Shown here piece by piece: positions 9,051-19,292 of a DNA stretch of 64,000 bases. Location: the NCBI GenBank assembly GCA_946186125.1, contig CAMHLZ010000004.1, positions 1-64,000 of the forward strand, in the 5' to 3' direction. How positions within the stretch are numbered: position 1 is the stretch's first letter; each line of letters begins with the position of its first letter. The position numbers were made by a program, and so were the translations under genes. Under the pieces are notes generated by a model that had not been told where the DNA came from, searched no databases, and was given only the letters and a program-made list of their open reading frames with translations. The DNA is from an uncultured Lachnospira sp. (GTDB lineage Bacteria > Bacillota > Clostridia > Lachnospirales > Lachnospiraceae).

Positions 9051-9778
9051 CAGCCCTTACCTCTCGTTTTATATAAATCAACAACCAATCTAACCTCACC
9101 GAGCCCGATTCCAAGCTCCTTTGCTATTTCGATATATGTTTTACCTTCTTTGTACATAGAAAGAATTTTTGCATTATTATTAGTATTATCTGTATCTTCA
9201 GTATGTACTTTCTTCTTTTGCAATGAAGCAGCCGATTTTCTCTTTTTTTGAACAGGCTTATCCTGAACATAGTCATTTTCTTTAATTACAGGAATTTCTT
9301 CTTCCTCCTGCTTCTTAGGTTTTACGGCTTCATTTTTTAACGCATTTTCTCTTGCTTTTTGTCTCTTTTCTAAAAGCTCATTTTCTTTTTTTAGAACCTT
9401 GACAGATTCTTTCACCATTTCAACATCACTGACAGTTTTTTTAATCTGCTCTTCTTTATCATTGAGCATGTTGTAAAGAAACATAACTTCTTCATGATTC
9501 TTTTCTATCTCTTTTAAAATATTCTCTGAATAATCACCAACTTCCATTATCTTCTCATTTGATACTTTTTCCAGTTCTACGGAAGTCTTTTCGACTAATT
9601 CATCAATAATCTCAGCTGTTGCACTATCAACTTCTTCTTTCACATTTCTTTTCAACTCTTCTTTATCGATATTCGTCTCTGTTATACTGCTCTTTGCATC
9701 CAGCTGTCCGCTAAATACAAATGTTGCTGCTACTATCACTATTCCAACGAATATTAAAAACACTTCTAATCCTGTCAT
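9050..9778 (-). CDS. Single-TM coiled-coil protein with C-terminal HTH (DUF6115/SwrB-like by architecture and position)
   Basis: N-terminal TM MTGLEVFLIFVGIVIVAATFVF, long coiled coil, C-term AKILSMYKEGKTYIEIAKELGIGLGEVRLVVDLYKTRGKG. Confidence 0.6.
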   Translation of the reverse strand: MTGLEVFLIFVGIVIVAATFVFSGQLDAKSSITETNIDKEELKRNVKEEVDSATAEIIDELVEKTSVELEKVSNEKIMEVGDYSENILKEIEKNHEEVMFLYNMLNDKEEQIKKTVSDVEMVKESVKVLKKENELLEKRQKARENALKNEAVKPKKQEEEEIPVIKENDYVQDKPVQKKRKSAASLQKKKVHTEDTDNTNNNAKILSMYKEGKTYIEIAKELGIGLGEVRLVVDLYKTRGKG

Positions 9779-9799
9779 ATCTCCAATTCCAATCTTCTG

Positions 9800-10123
9800 C
9801 TATATTTTCAAATCAAAAAATGATGTGCTCTTATCAACGACAATACCATCTTCATCATCTTCATCATCTTTTTTATGTTTTTTTACTATCTTATAGTAAG
9901 TTCCATTTCCCTTATCTTTTGCATCATAATGTTCCTGCTTTTTGTCAGCATCATCCTGCTTTACAACAGTTTCATGCCGTTCAATCTCTTTCTTTTCCTG
10001 CTGATTTATTATGTTGCTTTGCGTCTGCTCAGGTCTGGCATCTTCTCTCGCTTTTATCTGTGTTACATCCTGCGACCTTTGTATTACTGCATTAAATTCT
10101 ACTGATTGAATCATTATAACCAT
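9800..10123 (-). CDS. Hypothetical protein, charged, in flagellar operon
   Basis: Intact ORF in tight operon context; start probably at MIQSVEFNAVIQ. Confidence 0.6.
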   Translation of the reverse strand: MVIMIQSVEFNAVIQRSQDVTQIKAREDARPEQTQSNIINQQEKKEIERHETVVKQDDADKKQEHYDAKDKGNGTYYKIVKKHKKDDEDDEDGIVVDKSTSFFDLKI

Positions 10124-10128
10124 CTCCT

Positions 10129-11730
10129 TTACAATGGATTTGATTTAATATCTCCATCTTTTTTCTTAAATTTACAATGACTAAGTTCCTCATTTATAAA
10201 TTTCATATCCTCTCCGACAATAATCTTTGTTCCCGGATATATCGCTTGTGTTACAGATATAAATGCATTAGAATTACCTAACATTTGTTCACTGATTTCT
10301 TCAATTTTATCGCTATAATCCATCATTTCTTTTTTTAATAAATTCATATCTTCTATCGATTTTTTCATGACCTGAACCTTATCCTTATCAAGCTGGCCCA
10401 ACTCCATTTTTTTCTTCATCATCGTAACTATCTGGTCTAACTTCTTATATTTGGCATTTGCTTCTTCCAAGTCATTTTTTAACTTTTCCATCTGATCCTT
10501 AAGAACAGGATCCACACCTACCTCAACTGTCGTCGAAATCCCCATTGGCGAACCGATTGTTTTCGCAGAAATTGAAGAAGCTGACCGCACATGACCACCT
10601 ATTATATTTCCCTTAGCTCCCATAACATTTACTGCTCCACTTGCCGATACCTGACTCTGGATAATTGAAGCAGCTTCTACATATCCCTGTGTATATACTT
10701 TTGCACTCTCAATAAACTTTGCAATAATATTACCCTTCGCCACCAAAACACCTTTTGCCATCCCCTGCATTCCATGGCGAAGAATTATCTGACCTCCGCT
10801 TACTATTTCAGCCCCTTCAACGGCACCGAAAACTTCAACATTGCCACCGGATTTAATTTTAAATCCTGTACGGACATTTCCTTTTACAACAACACTGCCT
10901 TCATAGGTTATATCCCCTGTAGACACATCAACATCCGCAGGCACTTCATACACATTAGATACAAATACTTTTTCACCCTCCAACGTAACATGTCCGTCTA
11001 CATCAGAAATCATTACCAATTCATCTTCAGAAAGATGAATATTCTTACCATGTTTTAATTTTTTTCTCTCAACTTTATTCGGATACACTTTATTATCATA
11101 AATATCCGTTCCTATGTCTCCTAAATCAGCCGGTGTAAGCTTTGCTAAAACATCGCCTTTTTTTATATGACTAATATTATCTAAATTATGAAAATCAACC
11201 GAACCATCTTCATTCCTTTTCGGCTTAGCTTTTCTGTCCGTATTAAACATATAAGTAATTTCGGCATTTTTACCCTGTCTTGGCAATACTCCCTCTGCTA
11301 TAACATAATCAGTACAATACTGCCTCTCTTTTAGAAAACGATCCAATTCATCATCTTTTATACCAAATTTTATTCCGGCATTCTCTAAATCACTCAGGAG
11401 TTCTTTTTTACTTATCTTATTACCATCATTACTAGGCGGATAAAATCTTGCAACCGCCTTCATGTTATCATCTATAACCTGTACAATCATTAATTCATCA
11501 ACGGGATATCCCTTATTTAAAGTTAACGTCACAACCTGGTCTTTTTGTGCTGCCATTTCAACTGCTTTATTTAATGATTTAATATCTATTCCCAATATCT
11601 GGTTTTTTTCGAGATATTTCACAATCTCATCTAAAGTGATATTCTCTCCACCTTCCTCTGCCTTAAACAGTTTGATATTCATTCCCTTATCATCTCTAAT
11701 TAATTGAAAATATCCATTTTGATTGCCCAT
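10129..11730 (-). CDS. FapA family (DUF342) polymer-forming/flagellar assembly protein A
   Basis: DISTGDITYEGSVVVKGNVRTGFKIKSGGNVEVFGAVEGAEIVSGGQIILRHGMQG is the DUF342 signature; next to fliA as in other Firmicutes. Confidence 0.88.
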   Translation of the reverse strand: MGNQNGYFQLIRDDKGMNIKLFKAEEGGENITLDEIVKYLEKNQILGIDIKSLNKAVEMAAQKDQVVTLTLNKGYPVDELMIVQVIDDNMKAVARFYPPSNDGNKISKKELLSDLENAGIKFGIKDDELDRFLKERQYCTDYVIAEGVLPRQGKNAEITYMFNTDRKAKPKRNEDGSVDFHNLDNISHIKKGDVLAKLTPADLGDIGTDIYDNKVYPNKVERKKLKHGKNIHLSEDELVMISDVDGHVTLEGEKVFVSNVYEVPADVDVSTGDITYEGSVVVKGNVRTGFKIKSGGNVEVFGAVEGAEIVSGGQIILRHGMQGMAKGVLVAKGNIIAKFIESAKVYTQGYVEAASIIQSQVSASGAVNVMGAKGNIIGGHVRSASSISAKTIGSPMGISTTVEVGVDPVLKDQMEKLKNDLEEANAKYKKLDQIVTMMKKKMELGQLDKDKVQVMKKSIEDMNLLKKEMMDYSDKIEEISEQMLGNSNAFISVTQAIYPGTKIIVGEDMKFINEELSHCKFKKKDGDIKSNPL

Positions 11731-11751
11731 AATCTCACCATCCCAACATTC

Positions 11752-12519
11752 CTATGCAAATAACAATTCCTCCAAATGTTTACCAAGTCTGTTTTTCATT
11801 TTTCCCAATGCTTTTGTATGCAGTTGTGACACCCTTGATTCAGAAACTTCCAGTATCCTGCTTATCTCTTTAAGTGTCAGCTCCTCATAATAATACAACA
11901 TTACAACAGTTTTTTCTTTTTCAGTAAGTACTTCCAAAGTCTCCATAAGAATTCTTTTGATTTCGCTTCTTTCAACCATTTCTTCAGGCTGTTCAGCTCT
12001 CTTCGACCTTACCGGATCCACCTTTCTTTCTCCGGCTGATTCTACAAACTCATCCAATGATACTATATTTGAAACCTTAGCCTGTCCCTGCCAGGTATCA
12101 TATTCGTTCTCCGTAATCCCTAAGTGTTTTGCAACTTCACTGTCAGTCGGTGTCCTTCCCATCGAGTTTTCCAATTCATTTATTGCACTGTCAATCTTTT
12201 TTTGTTTCTGACGAAGTGATCTTGGAATCCAATCCATTTTTCTTATTTGATCAAGAATCGCTCCTCTAATTCTTAAACTTGCATATGTCTCAAATTTATA
12301 ACCTTTACTCAAATCAAATTTATCAATTGCGTCAATCAGGCCAAAAACTCCATAACCTACCAAATCATCAAATTCAACATTGTATCCAAGATACATACTG
12401 AGTTTTCCTGACACAATTTTTACCAAAGGTGCATATTCTTCTATAAGTATATCTCTGACTTCAATACTTTTTTCTTTATCATATTGTATCCATAATTTAT
12501 TGCGTTCTGTCTCTGTCAT
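11752..12519 (-). CDS. fliA: RNA polymerase sigma factor for flagellar operon (FliA/WhiG/SigD family)
   Basis: LVGYGVFGLIDAIDKFDLSKGYKFETYASLRIRGAILDQIRKMDWIPRSLRQK; C-terminal region-4 HTH. Confidence 0.96.
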   Translation of the reverse strand: MTETERNKLWIQYDKEKSIEVRDILIEEYAPLVKIVSGKLSMYLGYNVEFDDLVGYGVFGLIDAIDKFDLSKGYKFETYASLRIRGAILDQIRKMDWIPRSLRQKQKKIDSAINELENSMGRTPTDSEVAKHLGITENEYDTWQGQAKVSNIVSLDEFVESAGERKVDPVRSKRAEQPEEMVERSEIKRILMETLEVLTEKEKTVVMLYYYEELTLKEISRILEVSESRVSQLHTKALGKMKNRLGKHLEELLFA

Positions 12520-12523
12520 TCAT

Positions 12524-12814
12524 CTACACCTCCGACTTTTGCTTTTCCTGGTTGTTTTCTTCATCATCTTCTTCATCCTCACCCTCAGAATTTTCTAACT
12601 CAACTTCCTCAAGTGTCTCAGAAATCATAGGAAGTACAATGAATTTTCTCACAAAAGCCCTGATTATATAACCTAACACAAGGAAACCTATAAGTGTCAG
12701 TAATATAACAGTCATAGATTTCCTTAATGTGAATTTACTTACAATTGTAACTATGCACACAACGAAGCCTGCCGTCAACATAACTATAGCCGGTATATAT
12801 CTAGTTCTATCCAT
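12524..12814 (-). CDS. Small two-TM protein with acidic tail, flagellar operon
   Basis: ORF between cheD and fliA; two hydrophobic segments and EDEEDDEEN tail. Confidence 0.6.
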   Translation of the reverse strand: MDRTRYIPAIVMLTAGFVVCIVTIVSKFTLRKSMTVILLTLIGFLVLGYIIRAFVRKFIVLPMISETLEEVELENSEGEDEEDDEENNQEKQKSEV

Positions 12815-12830
12815 ATATTACAATCCTTCC

Positions 12831-13325
12831 CTATATTTCCTTATCCTGCTTTCCAACTGAACGAATCATAAGCTTTCCTGTAACTGAATCAAAAATTATA
12901 GTTCTACCATAATTAAGTCCCGTATCCTCTGCTACTAATTTGATTCCCATCCTGGCCAGAATTGTTTTAGTTGCCTCCACATTTTTCTTTCCGACACTCA
13001 TTATATCATTTGTATTATTACCAAATGAAAACATTTGAGCACCGCCTGCAATTTTTGCAACCAACCTGCTCTGAACTGCCCCCATCTTCTTCATCTGTTC
13101 GCATAATTCAACTATTCCGGTATCGGCAAACTTTGCAACATTTTGATTATTCTTAATCCGTGTACTGTCAGGAAGCATCAGGTGCAGAAGCCCACTGACT
13201 TTTGTCACAGGATCATATAATACAACGCCTACACATGAGCCTAATCCCAATGTGGTAAGACCATCAGGCATGGTACACGTTTTTAAATCAGCCATTCCTA
13301 CCTTTATAATCTCACCCATAATCAA
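12831..13325 (-). CDS. cheD: Chemotaxis protein CheD (chemoreceptor glutamine deamidase)
   Basis: LTTLGLGSCVGVVLYDPVTKVSGLLHLMLPDS motif. Confidence 0.95.
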   Translation of the reverse strand: MIMGEIIKVGMADLKTCTMPDGLTTLGLGSCVGVVLYDPVTKVSGLLHLMLPDSTRIKNNQNVAKFADTGIVELCEQMKKMGAVQSRLVAKIAGGAQMFSFGNNTNDIMSVGKKNVEATKTILARMGIKLVAEDTGLNYGRTIIFDSVTGKLMIRSVGKQDKEI

Positions 13326-13960
13326 ACTCCTAAAGATGACAATATTTTATCATATGATTCAAGTTCAGGAACAAGAATATAATATCCTTTTATATCAAGT
13401 TCCTTTCCGACTTTTTCATCATCAAAAGCCGTCTCAATCAATAACACTTTATCACCTATTTTACCAAATTGAATAGCAGGTACGTCCAATATTGCCGCAG
13501 CCATATCAACCTGCAGCATTGGAATCGACACATCCAATGTAAGATTGGTAAGTTCTCCCAATGACCTGAGATATGCACCTGCTATAATATTACCAATTTC
13601 CATAATTGCAGAACGCTCTATTTCGTTGAAAGAATTATCTTCATTTGACGGCATGCCACAGCCTCCCATTAAATGATCAACAAGATTCTTAGCAACTTTT
13701 GGATCCATGAGAAACATCATGATTCCATCCACGTCTCCACACAACATCAGAAGAATTCCTACCATAACATCTTCTTCATTTCCGATAACAGTAGGTAATT
13801 CATCAAATCCCAATAATTTTACCTGTGGTACCCCAATATCAACTTTTGTATTCAACATCTGAGATAATGCTGTAGTCGCATTTCCCGCCCCAATATTTCC
13901 AAGTTCACGCAGTACATCGTACTGCATGCTGCTCATATCATTTAAATCAATCTTTGACAT
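13322..13960 (-). CDS. cheC: CheY-P phosphatase CheC
   Basis: ELGNIGAGNATTALSQMLN and EIGNIIAGAYLRSLGELT paired phosphatase motifs. Confidence 0.94.
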   Translation of the reverse strand: MSKIDLNDMSSMQYDVLRELGNIGAGNATTALSQMLNTKVDIGVPQVKLLGFDELPTVIGNEEDVMVGILLMLCGDVDGIMMFLMDPKVAKNLVDHLMGGCGMPSNEDNSFNEIERSAIMEIGNIIAGAYLRSLGELTNLTLDVSIPMLQVDMAAAILDVPAIQFGKIGDKVLLIETAFDDEKVGKELDIKGYYILVPELESYDKILSSLGV

Positions 13961-13978
13961 CTATCTCAACACCCACTT

Positions 13979-14476
13979 TTACTTCTCATCATCTGAAATC
14001 ACAGCTGGAATATTCAACAACGAAATCAATCTTTCTCCGTCTTTTCCTACTCCAAGAAGATATTTAGCCTTATCATTTCTGTTATCGCTACTCATCTTTT
14101 CAATTAAATCTTCTTCAAGTGTTACCACTTCCTCAACTACATCGACTATTACCCCAATCGGTTCTTGATGATCAGGTTTAAGAATAATTATTCTCGTCTT
14201 ATCGGTAAACTCATCATCTTCAAGTTTGAATTTTTTCCTTAAACTCATAACCGAAACAATCTCACCTCTAAGATTTATAACACCATTGAAATAATCCTGT
14301 GATTTTGGCACTCTGGTTATATTCTGCATTCTTACAATGTTATCAACATTACTGATATCAATTCCATAAAATTCAGAACCAAGCAAAACCACTATGTATT
14401 GATTTGTAATACCTGTTCCTTCCTGATTGTCTATATTGACATTTGTCTGATTTACTGCTGTATCCACAATAATCAC
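13979..14476 (-). CDS. cheW: Chemotaxis coupling protein CheW
   Basis: QYIVVLLGSEFYGIDISNVDNIVRMQNITRVPKSQDYFNGVINLRGEIVSVMSLRKKF. Confidence 0.95.
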   Translation of the reverse strand: MIIVDTAVNQTNVNIDNQEGTGITNQYIVVLLGSEFYGIDISNVDNIVRMQNITRVPKSQDYFNGVINLRGEIVSVMSLRKKFKLEDDEFTDKTRIIILKPDHQEPIGVIVDVVEEVVTLEEDLIEKMSSDNRNDKAKYLLGVGKDGERLISLLNIPAVISDDEK

Positions 14477-14482
14477 CCCCGT

Positions 14483-16570
14483 TTAAATTAATGTATTAAC
14501 ATCGATTATCAATGCTACATCACCATTTCCAAGTATAGTAGCACCACTAATAATCTTACTGCTGTTGCTGATATATTTTCCAAGTGACTTAATAACAATT
14601 TCTTGTTGTCCAAGTAATCTGTCAACAACAAGTCCTGCAAGCTTATCACCTTTCTTAACAATTACAACCGTAAGACTGTCCGGATGTCCTTTTGGCTCAA
14701 TATCAAGCACACTGTCAAGCCTTATAAGCGGAATAACGCTTCCACGAAGATGGATAACCTCTTTTGTCTGAACATATTTTACATCTTCCACCGGTATATC
14801 TTCAATTGTCTGAATACTTCCAAGTGAAATCGCATATTTCTCATCACCAAGTTCTACCATCAATGCCTGTATAATTGCAAGTGTAAGCGGAAGTCTTATA
14901 ATAAATGTACTTCCTTCACCTAACTGTGTCTTTACCTCAATATCTCCTCCAAGGGATTCAATCTTTGTCTTTACAACATCAAGTCCTACACCTCTTCCGG
15001 AAATATCCGTAACCTTCTTTGCCGTTGAAAAACTAGGTTTAAATAAGAGATCTATTATCTCCTTATCTGTCATTGATTCAGCCTGTTCTTCAGTAATAGT
15101 TCCTTTACTGATAGCACTGTTTTTAACGCCTTCTACATCAATACCATTACCATCATCACTAACCTCTATCACGACGTTATTACCATCCTGATATGCATCA
15201 AGTCTGATGGTTCCTATTTCAGGTTTACCTCTCTGTGCTCTTACCTCTGCGCTTTCAAGTCCGTGATCAGCTGAATTTCTAAGCAAATGCATCAAAGGAT
15301 CGCCAATTTCATCAATAACGGTTCTGTCAAGTTCTGTGTCTTCACCTGACATATAAAGTTCCATCTTCTTATCCAGTTTCTTAGTCAAATCTCTAATCAT
15401 TCTAGGGAATTTGTTAGTAACTGTCTCTATCGGCATCATTCGAACTTTCATAACAGATTCATGAAGATTTGTTGTTACTCTCTCCAGATACTCAATCTGT
15501 TCATTAAACGACTGTGAGCTCTTGCTCTCGTTCTGACTGCTTGTTGATATAAGACCATTCTTAGCTATAATAAGCTCACTGACAAGATTCATCAAAACAT
15601 CAAGTTTTTCTATATCTACTCTTACAGAACGGTTTACAACAGGCTTTCCTGCGTTTTTCTGTTTTACCGCGCCTTTTTCTTCAGGCTTTCCTGCCTCTTT
15701 CTTTCCTTTCTGTTTTGTATTCTCATTCTTTTCTTCTTTATTCTCAACAACCGGCTCTTCTACCGGTTTGTTACCGCCAATTTCTTCAATACTCTCTATT
15801 TTCTGACCTACTGCATCTTTTATTTCTGATACATTCTTAACAATACCCAGAACCTTGTCCATTTCACTTTCTGTTACAAGACAAATTTTAAATGTCTGCT
15901 CAAACTTCTCATCTTCTATATCCTGGGCAGAAGGCTCAGATTTGATTATCTCTCCTACATTTTCCAGACTCTTGAACACTAAAAATGCTCTGGCTGCTTT
16001 CAAAAGGCAGCTCTCTTCTACCTCAACTTTAATGATGTAGACATTCATTTTCTTTTCAAAAGCATCTTCTACAGCATGTCTTTCAAAATCAGCAAACGTA
16101 AGGTCTGCACCCATACTCTCTGAATTTGCTGAATCATTTTTTTCTTTTACAATATTTTCTGATTCAGCTGCACCTGTAGCCGGAACTTCACCTTTTAAAA
16201 TCGCCTCAAGCTGATTTAGAATCGGTTCATTGTCATTAGTTCCCTCATCTGCAGATGATTGAATGTTATCAAGATACTCTTCTAATGCATCAAGGCACTG
16301 GAATAGCACATCAACCATTCCCGCATCAATCTTCATCTTGCCATTTCTGATTTCAGAAAATACATTCTCCATTTGATGCGTAAGCTTCTGCATACGCTTG
16401 TATCCCATTGTACCTGCCATACCTTTCAGAGAATGGGCTGCTCTGAATATCTCATTAATAGTATCCGTGTTCTCAGGTTCTTTTTCAATAATCAGAAGCT
16501 GTTCATTTAAACTCTGTAAATGCTCTTTTGTTTCATCAATAAAAATCTCTAAATACTGGCTAACGTCCAT
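14483..16570 (-). CDS. cheA: Chemotaxis histidine kinase CheA
   Basis: HPt (FRAAHSLKGMAGTMGY), HATPase (LMHLLRNSADHGLES, GRGVGLDVVKTKIESLGG), CheW-like C-terminus. Confidence 0.97.
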   Translation of the reverse strand: MDVSQYLEIFIDETKEHLQSLNEQLLIIEKEPENTDTINEIFRAAHSLKGMAGTMGYKRMQKLTHQMENVFSEIRNGKMKIDAGMVDVLFQCLDALEEYLDNIQSSADEGTNDNEPILNQLEAILKGEVPATGAAESENIVKEKNDSANSESMGADLTFADFERHAVEDAFEKKMNVYIIKVEVEESCLLKAARAFLVFKSLENVGEIIKSEPSAQDIEDEKFEQTFKICLVTESEMDKVLGIVKNVSEIKDAVGQKIESIEEIGGNKPVEEPVVENKEEKNENTKQKGKKEAGKPEEKGAVKQKNAGKPVVNRSVRVDIEKLDVLMNLVSELIIAKNGLISTSSQNESKSSQSFNEQIEYLERVTTNLHESVMKVRMMPIETVTNKFPRMIRDLTKKLDKKMELYMSGEDTELDRTVIDEIGDPLMHLLRNSADHGLESAEVRAQRGKPEIGTIRLDAYQDGNNVVIEVSDDGNGIDVEGVKNSAISKGTITEEQAESMTDKEIIDLLFKPSFSTAKKVTDISGRGVGLDVVKTKIESLGGDIEVKTQLGEGSTFIIRLPLTLAIIQALMVELGDEKYAISLGSIQTIEDIPVEDVKYVQTKEVIHLRGSVIPLIRLDSVLDIEPKGHPDSLTVVIVKKGDKLAGLVVDRLLGQQEIVIKSLGKYISNSSKIISGATILGNGDVALIIDVNTLI

Positions 16571-17645
16571 TGTTATGCACCCCCGTGTTCTTTGTTATAG
16601 CCTCTGCAATTTTACCCAGCGGCTGTACTTCATCAACCAGACCGGCTTCTTTTACCGCTCTCGGCATTCCGTATACAACGCTTGTCTTTTCATCCTGGGC
16701 TATTACATATGATTTATTCACCGATCTTAAAGCTTGAATTCCCTTTGTTCCATCTGCTCCCATACCGGTAAGTACCACACAGATAACTTTATCAAACGGA
16801 TAACCTGCTATCGACTCGTACATATAATTTGCACATGGTTTTACACCCTCACGTGATGGCTCATCTGTCAATCTGATATAATAACTGCTGCCATTTTTCT
16901 CTATCTGCATGTGCTTTCCACCCGGTGCTAAATATACTGTTCCCCGTACCAGTCTGTCATTTTCTTCAGCTTCTTTTACCTTGACTTTACTACTATTATC
17001 AAGACGTTTTGCCAAAGGTGCCGTAAATCCTTTTGGCATATGCTGTACAACCAGCACAGGTGCATCTATATCTGCCGGAATATATGGTATTACTTCATTT
17101 AATGACTTCGGCCCTCCCGTAGAACATGCAATAGCTACAATTTTATCGATATCTCCGGGAACTGAGTTTTTCCTGCGAATAGCCGTATTTACAAGATTAC
17201 TTTCAGATTTTACCGAATTCACAAACGGATTTTTATCCGATAAACCACATGCCATACATACTGCATAGATAACCTTATTTTTAAACTTTTCAGATCGTAT
17301 ATCAGAATAACCTTCCGGTTTAGTTACAAAATCAAACGCTCCATTTTCCAGCGCTTTGATTGTTTCGTCAGCACCTTCTTTTGCAACAGAACTAATCATA
17401 ATTACCTTAATTGAAATACCTTGCTTTTTCAATGAAGACAATGCACTGATACCGTCTAAATACGGCATGTTAATATCCATTAAAACAGCATCATAATTCT
17501 TATGATTCTTTTTTAATTCTTCAACTGCATCCCTGCCGTTTTTCGCTATACCTTTAACGTTAAATCTGACATCTGAGTTAATTATATCAGATATTACGCT
17601 TCTCATGAGTGCAGAGTCATCTACAACGAAAATATTTTTTTTCAT
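16560..17645 (-). CDS. cheB: Protein-glutamate methylesterase CheB
   Basis: Receiver domain plus methylesterase VAIACSTGGPKSLNEVIPYIP...VVQHMPKGFT...GMGADGTKG. Confidence 0.96.
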   Translation of the reverse strand: MKKNIFVVDDSALMRSVISDIINSDVRFNVKGIAKNGRDAVEELKKNHKNYDAVLMDINMPYLDGISALSSLKKQGISIKVIMISSVAKEGADETIKALENGAFDFVTKPEGYSDIRSEKFKNKVIYAVCMACGLSDKNPFVNSVKSESNLVNTAIRRKNSVPGDIDKIVAIACSTGGPKSLNEVIPYIPADIDAPVLVVQHMPKGFTAPLAKRLDNSSKVKVKEAEENDRLVRGTVYLAPGGKHMQIEKNGSSYYIRLTDEPSREGVKPCANYMYESIAGYPFDKVICVVLTGMGADGTKGIQALRSVNKSYVIAQDEKTSVVYGMPRAVKEAGLVDEVQPLGKIAEAITKNTGVHNNGR

Positions 17646-17651
17646 ACCTTC

Positions 17652-18383
17652 CTACCCTTTTTTTCGAATACGCCTTTCTGTTTCAAAAATAAATTTAATT
17701 AGTTTTTCTCTTGTTGCATTCTTTAGATTTTTGAACTCTATCCTGTTAACATATACCTTTTCCCTTTTTTCCGATTCATCAGATGATATAACAAAGCCTA
17801 CAATACCATATTCTTCTGGCTGAGTAAGGCCTATGTTAATCTTTACAAGTATACAGGTATTGGGCTTCATCTTCTCCTTACTTGTAAATCTTAATCCTCC
17901 TCCGCTTATGTCCAGTATCGTACCGGCATTCATTTCACCCTCAAGAATTTCATCCATAGCATCCGGATCTGTCAGAACATTAATCACCTCTTCTTTTGTC
18001 AGTTCAATATACTCTACATCCATCGTATATTCCAAACGGAAATATTGTCTTCTTTGATATTTCTTCAATTCTGATGTAAGCTCTATTACAAGTATGAACA
18101 AACCATCTTCTTTATACCTTTCAACTATTACGGATTTTGCCTGGTATAAACCGCCTGCAGTAAAAAATGTAACATCGTATCTGCCGTGAAGCGGTAATGG
18201 TATTACTCTCCCTTCTACAATAGGCATGGCTATCTTTAATTGCTCATCTTCTAAAACATCATACACCTGACTAACATACGGTTTCTTATGAGGTTGTGGC
18301 TCATCGTTTTCTTTATTCTGTTGCATTTTAGCCGGAGACGTAAGCTCAAGCCTGTCTCCTAAAGACACTAATTTGGATAACAT
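17652..18383 (-). CDS. PilZ/YcgR-type flagellar brake (cyclic-di-GMP binding) protein
   Basis: YQRRQYFRLEYTMDVEY ... ILDISGGGLRFTSKEKM PilZ motifs; YcgR-type N-domain. Confidence 0.9.
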   Translation of the reverse strand: MLSKLVSLGDRLELTSPAKMQQNKENDEPQPHKKPYVSQVYDVLEDEQLKIAMPIVEGRVIPLPLHGRYDVTFFTAGGLYQAKSVIVERYKEDGLFILVIELTSELKKYQRRQYFRLEYTMDVEYIELTKEEVINVLTDPDAMDEILEGEMNAGTILDISGGGLRFTSKEKMKPNTCILVKINIGLTQPEEYGIVGFVISSDESEKREKVYVNRIEFKNLKNATREKLIKFIFETERRIRKKG

Positions 18384-18386
18384 AAG

Positions 18387-19277
18387 CTAATTCCCCCTTC
18401 GTATTTTCAGATATTTCATAAAAATATATGATAATCCTTTTTTTTCGTCTATATATTTTTCTCTTTTTTCCAAAAGAATCTCGGCAATCTGTATAAATGA
18501 CTTTGTTGAATCTGCATCCGGAAACGAAACCGAAACCGGTTTCTGTATTATTATTGATTTATGCATGTAATAATCTTCAGGAATAATTCCTAAAAATTCT
18601 AGTTTTATATCTAAAAACTTACTGACAACCATATCCAGTTTTTCATACAAACCCTGTCCATCCTCATAGTCTTTTACCTGATTAGTTATAAGCTTTATAC
18701 TTGTGCTATTCTTATCATATGCTTCATGCCTGTTGAGAGTTTTTAATAATGAATATGCATCTGTTATAGATGTAGGTTCCGGCGTAGTAACAAGTAAAAC
18801 CTCACTACTTGATGCTACAAATTCCATAACAGTATGAGATATTCCGGCTCCCGTATCAATAATAATTATATCTGCCATCTTTTCAAGTACATGAAATTCA
18901 TGGAGCATATATGTAATCTGATCCCTGCTAAGTTCTTCCAGTGAATTAATTCCTGAACCGCCTGATATATACTTTATTCCTTCGGGTCCTTCCATCAGTA
19001 TTTCATCAAGTTTTTTCCCTCTCATAAGCATATCAGACAGATTGTATTTTGGAATTGCTCCTACCATTACTTCTATGTTAGCCAGACCAAAATCTGCATC
19101 GAATATGATAACTTTTTTTCCCATTCTACTGAATTGAACTGCAAGATTTAGTGATACACTTGTCTTACCAACTCCACCTTTTCCGCTTGTGACGGTTATA
19201 ACTCTAGCACTTCTCTCAGTCTTATCATTCTCTATATGCTGTTTTACAATATTTCTCAGATTTTGTGCCTGGTCCAT
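18387..19277 (-). CDS. flhG: FlhG/FleN MinD-like ATPase
   Basis: ITVTSGKGGVGKTSVSLNLAVQFSRMGKKVIIFDADFGLANIEVMVGA, directly after flhF. Confidence 0.95.
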   Translation of the reverse strand: MDQAQNLRNIVKQHIENDKTERSARVITVTSGKGGVGKTSVSLNLAVQFSRMGKKVIIFDADFGLANIEVMVGAIPKYNLSDMLMRGKKLDEILMEGPEGIKYISGGSGINSLEELSRDQITYMLHEFHVLEKMADIIIIDTGAGISHTVMEFVASSSEVLLVTTPEPTSITDAYSLLKTLNRHEAYDKNSTSIKLITNQVKDYEDGQGLYEKLDMVVSKFLDIKLEFLGIIPEDYYMHKSIIIQKPVSVSFPDADSTKSFIQIAEILLEKREKYIDEKKGLSYIFMKYLKIRRGN

Positions 19278-19292
19278 AGTCTAAGCCATCTC

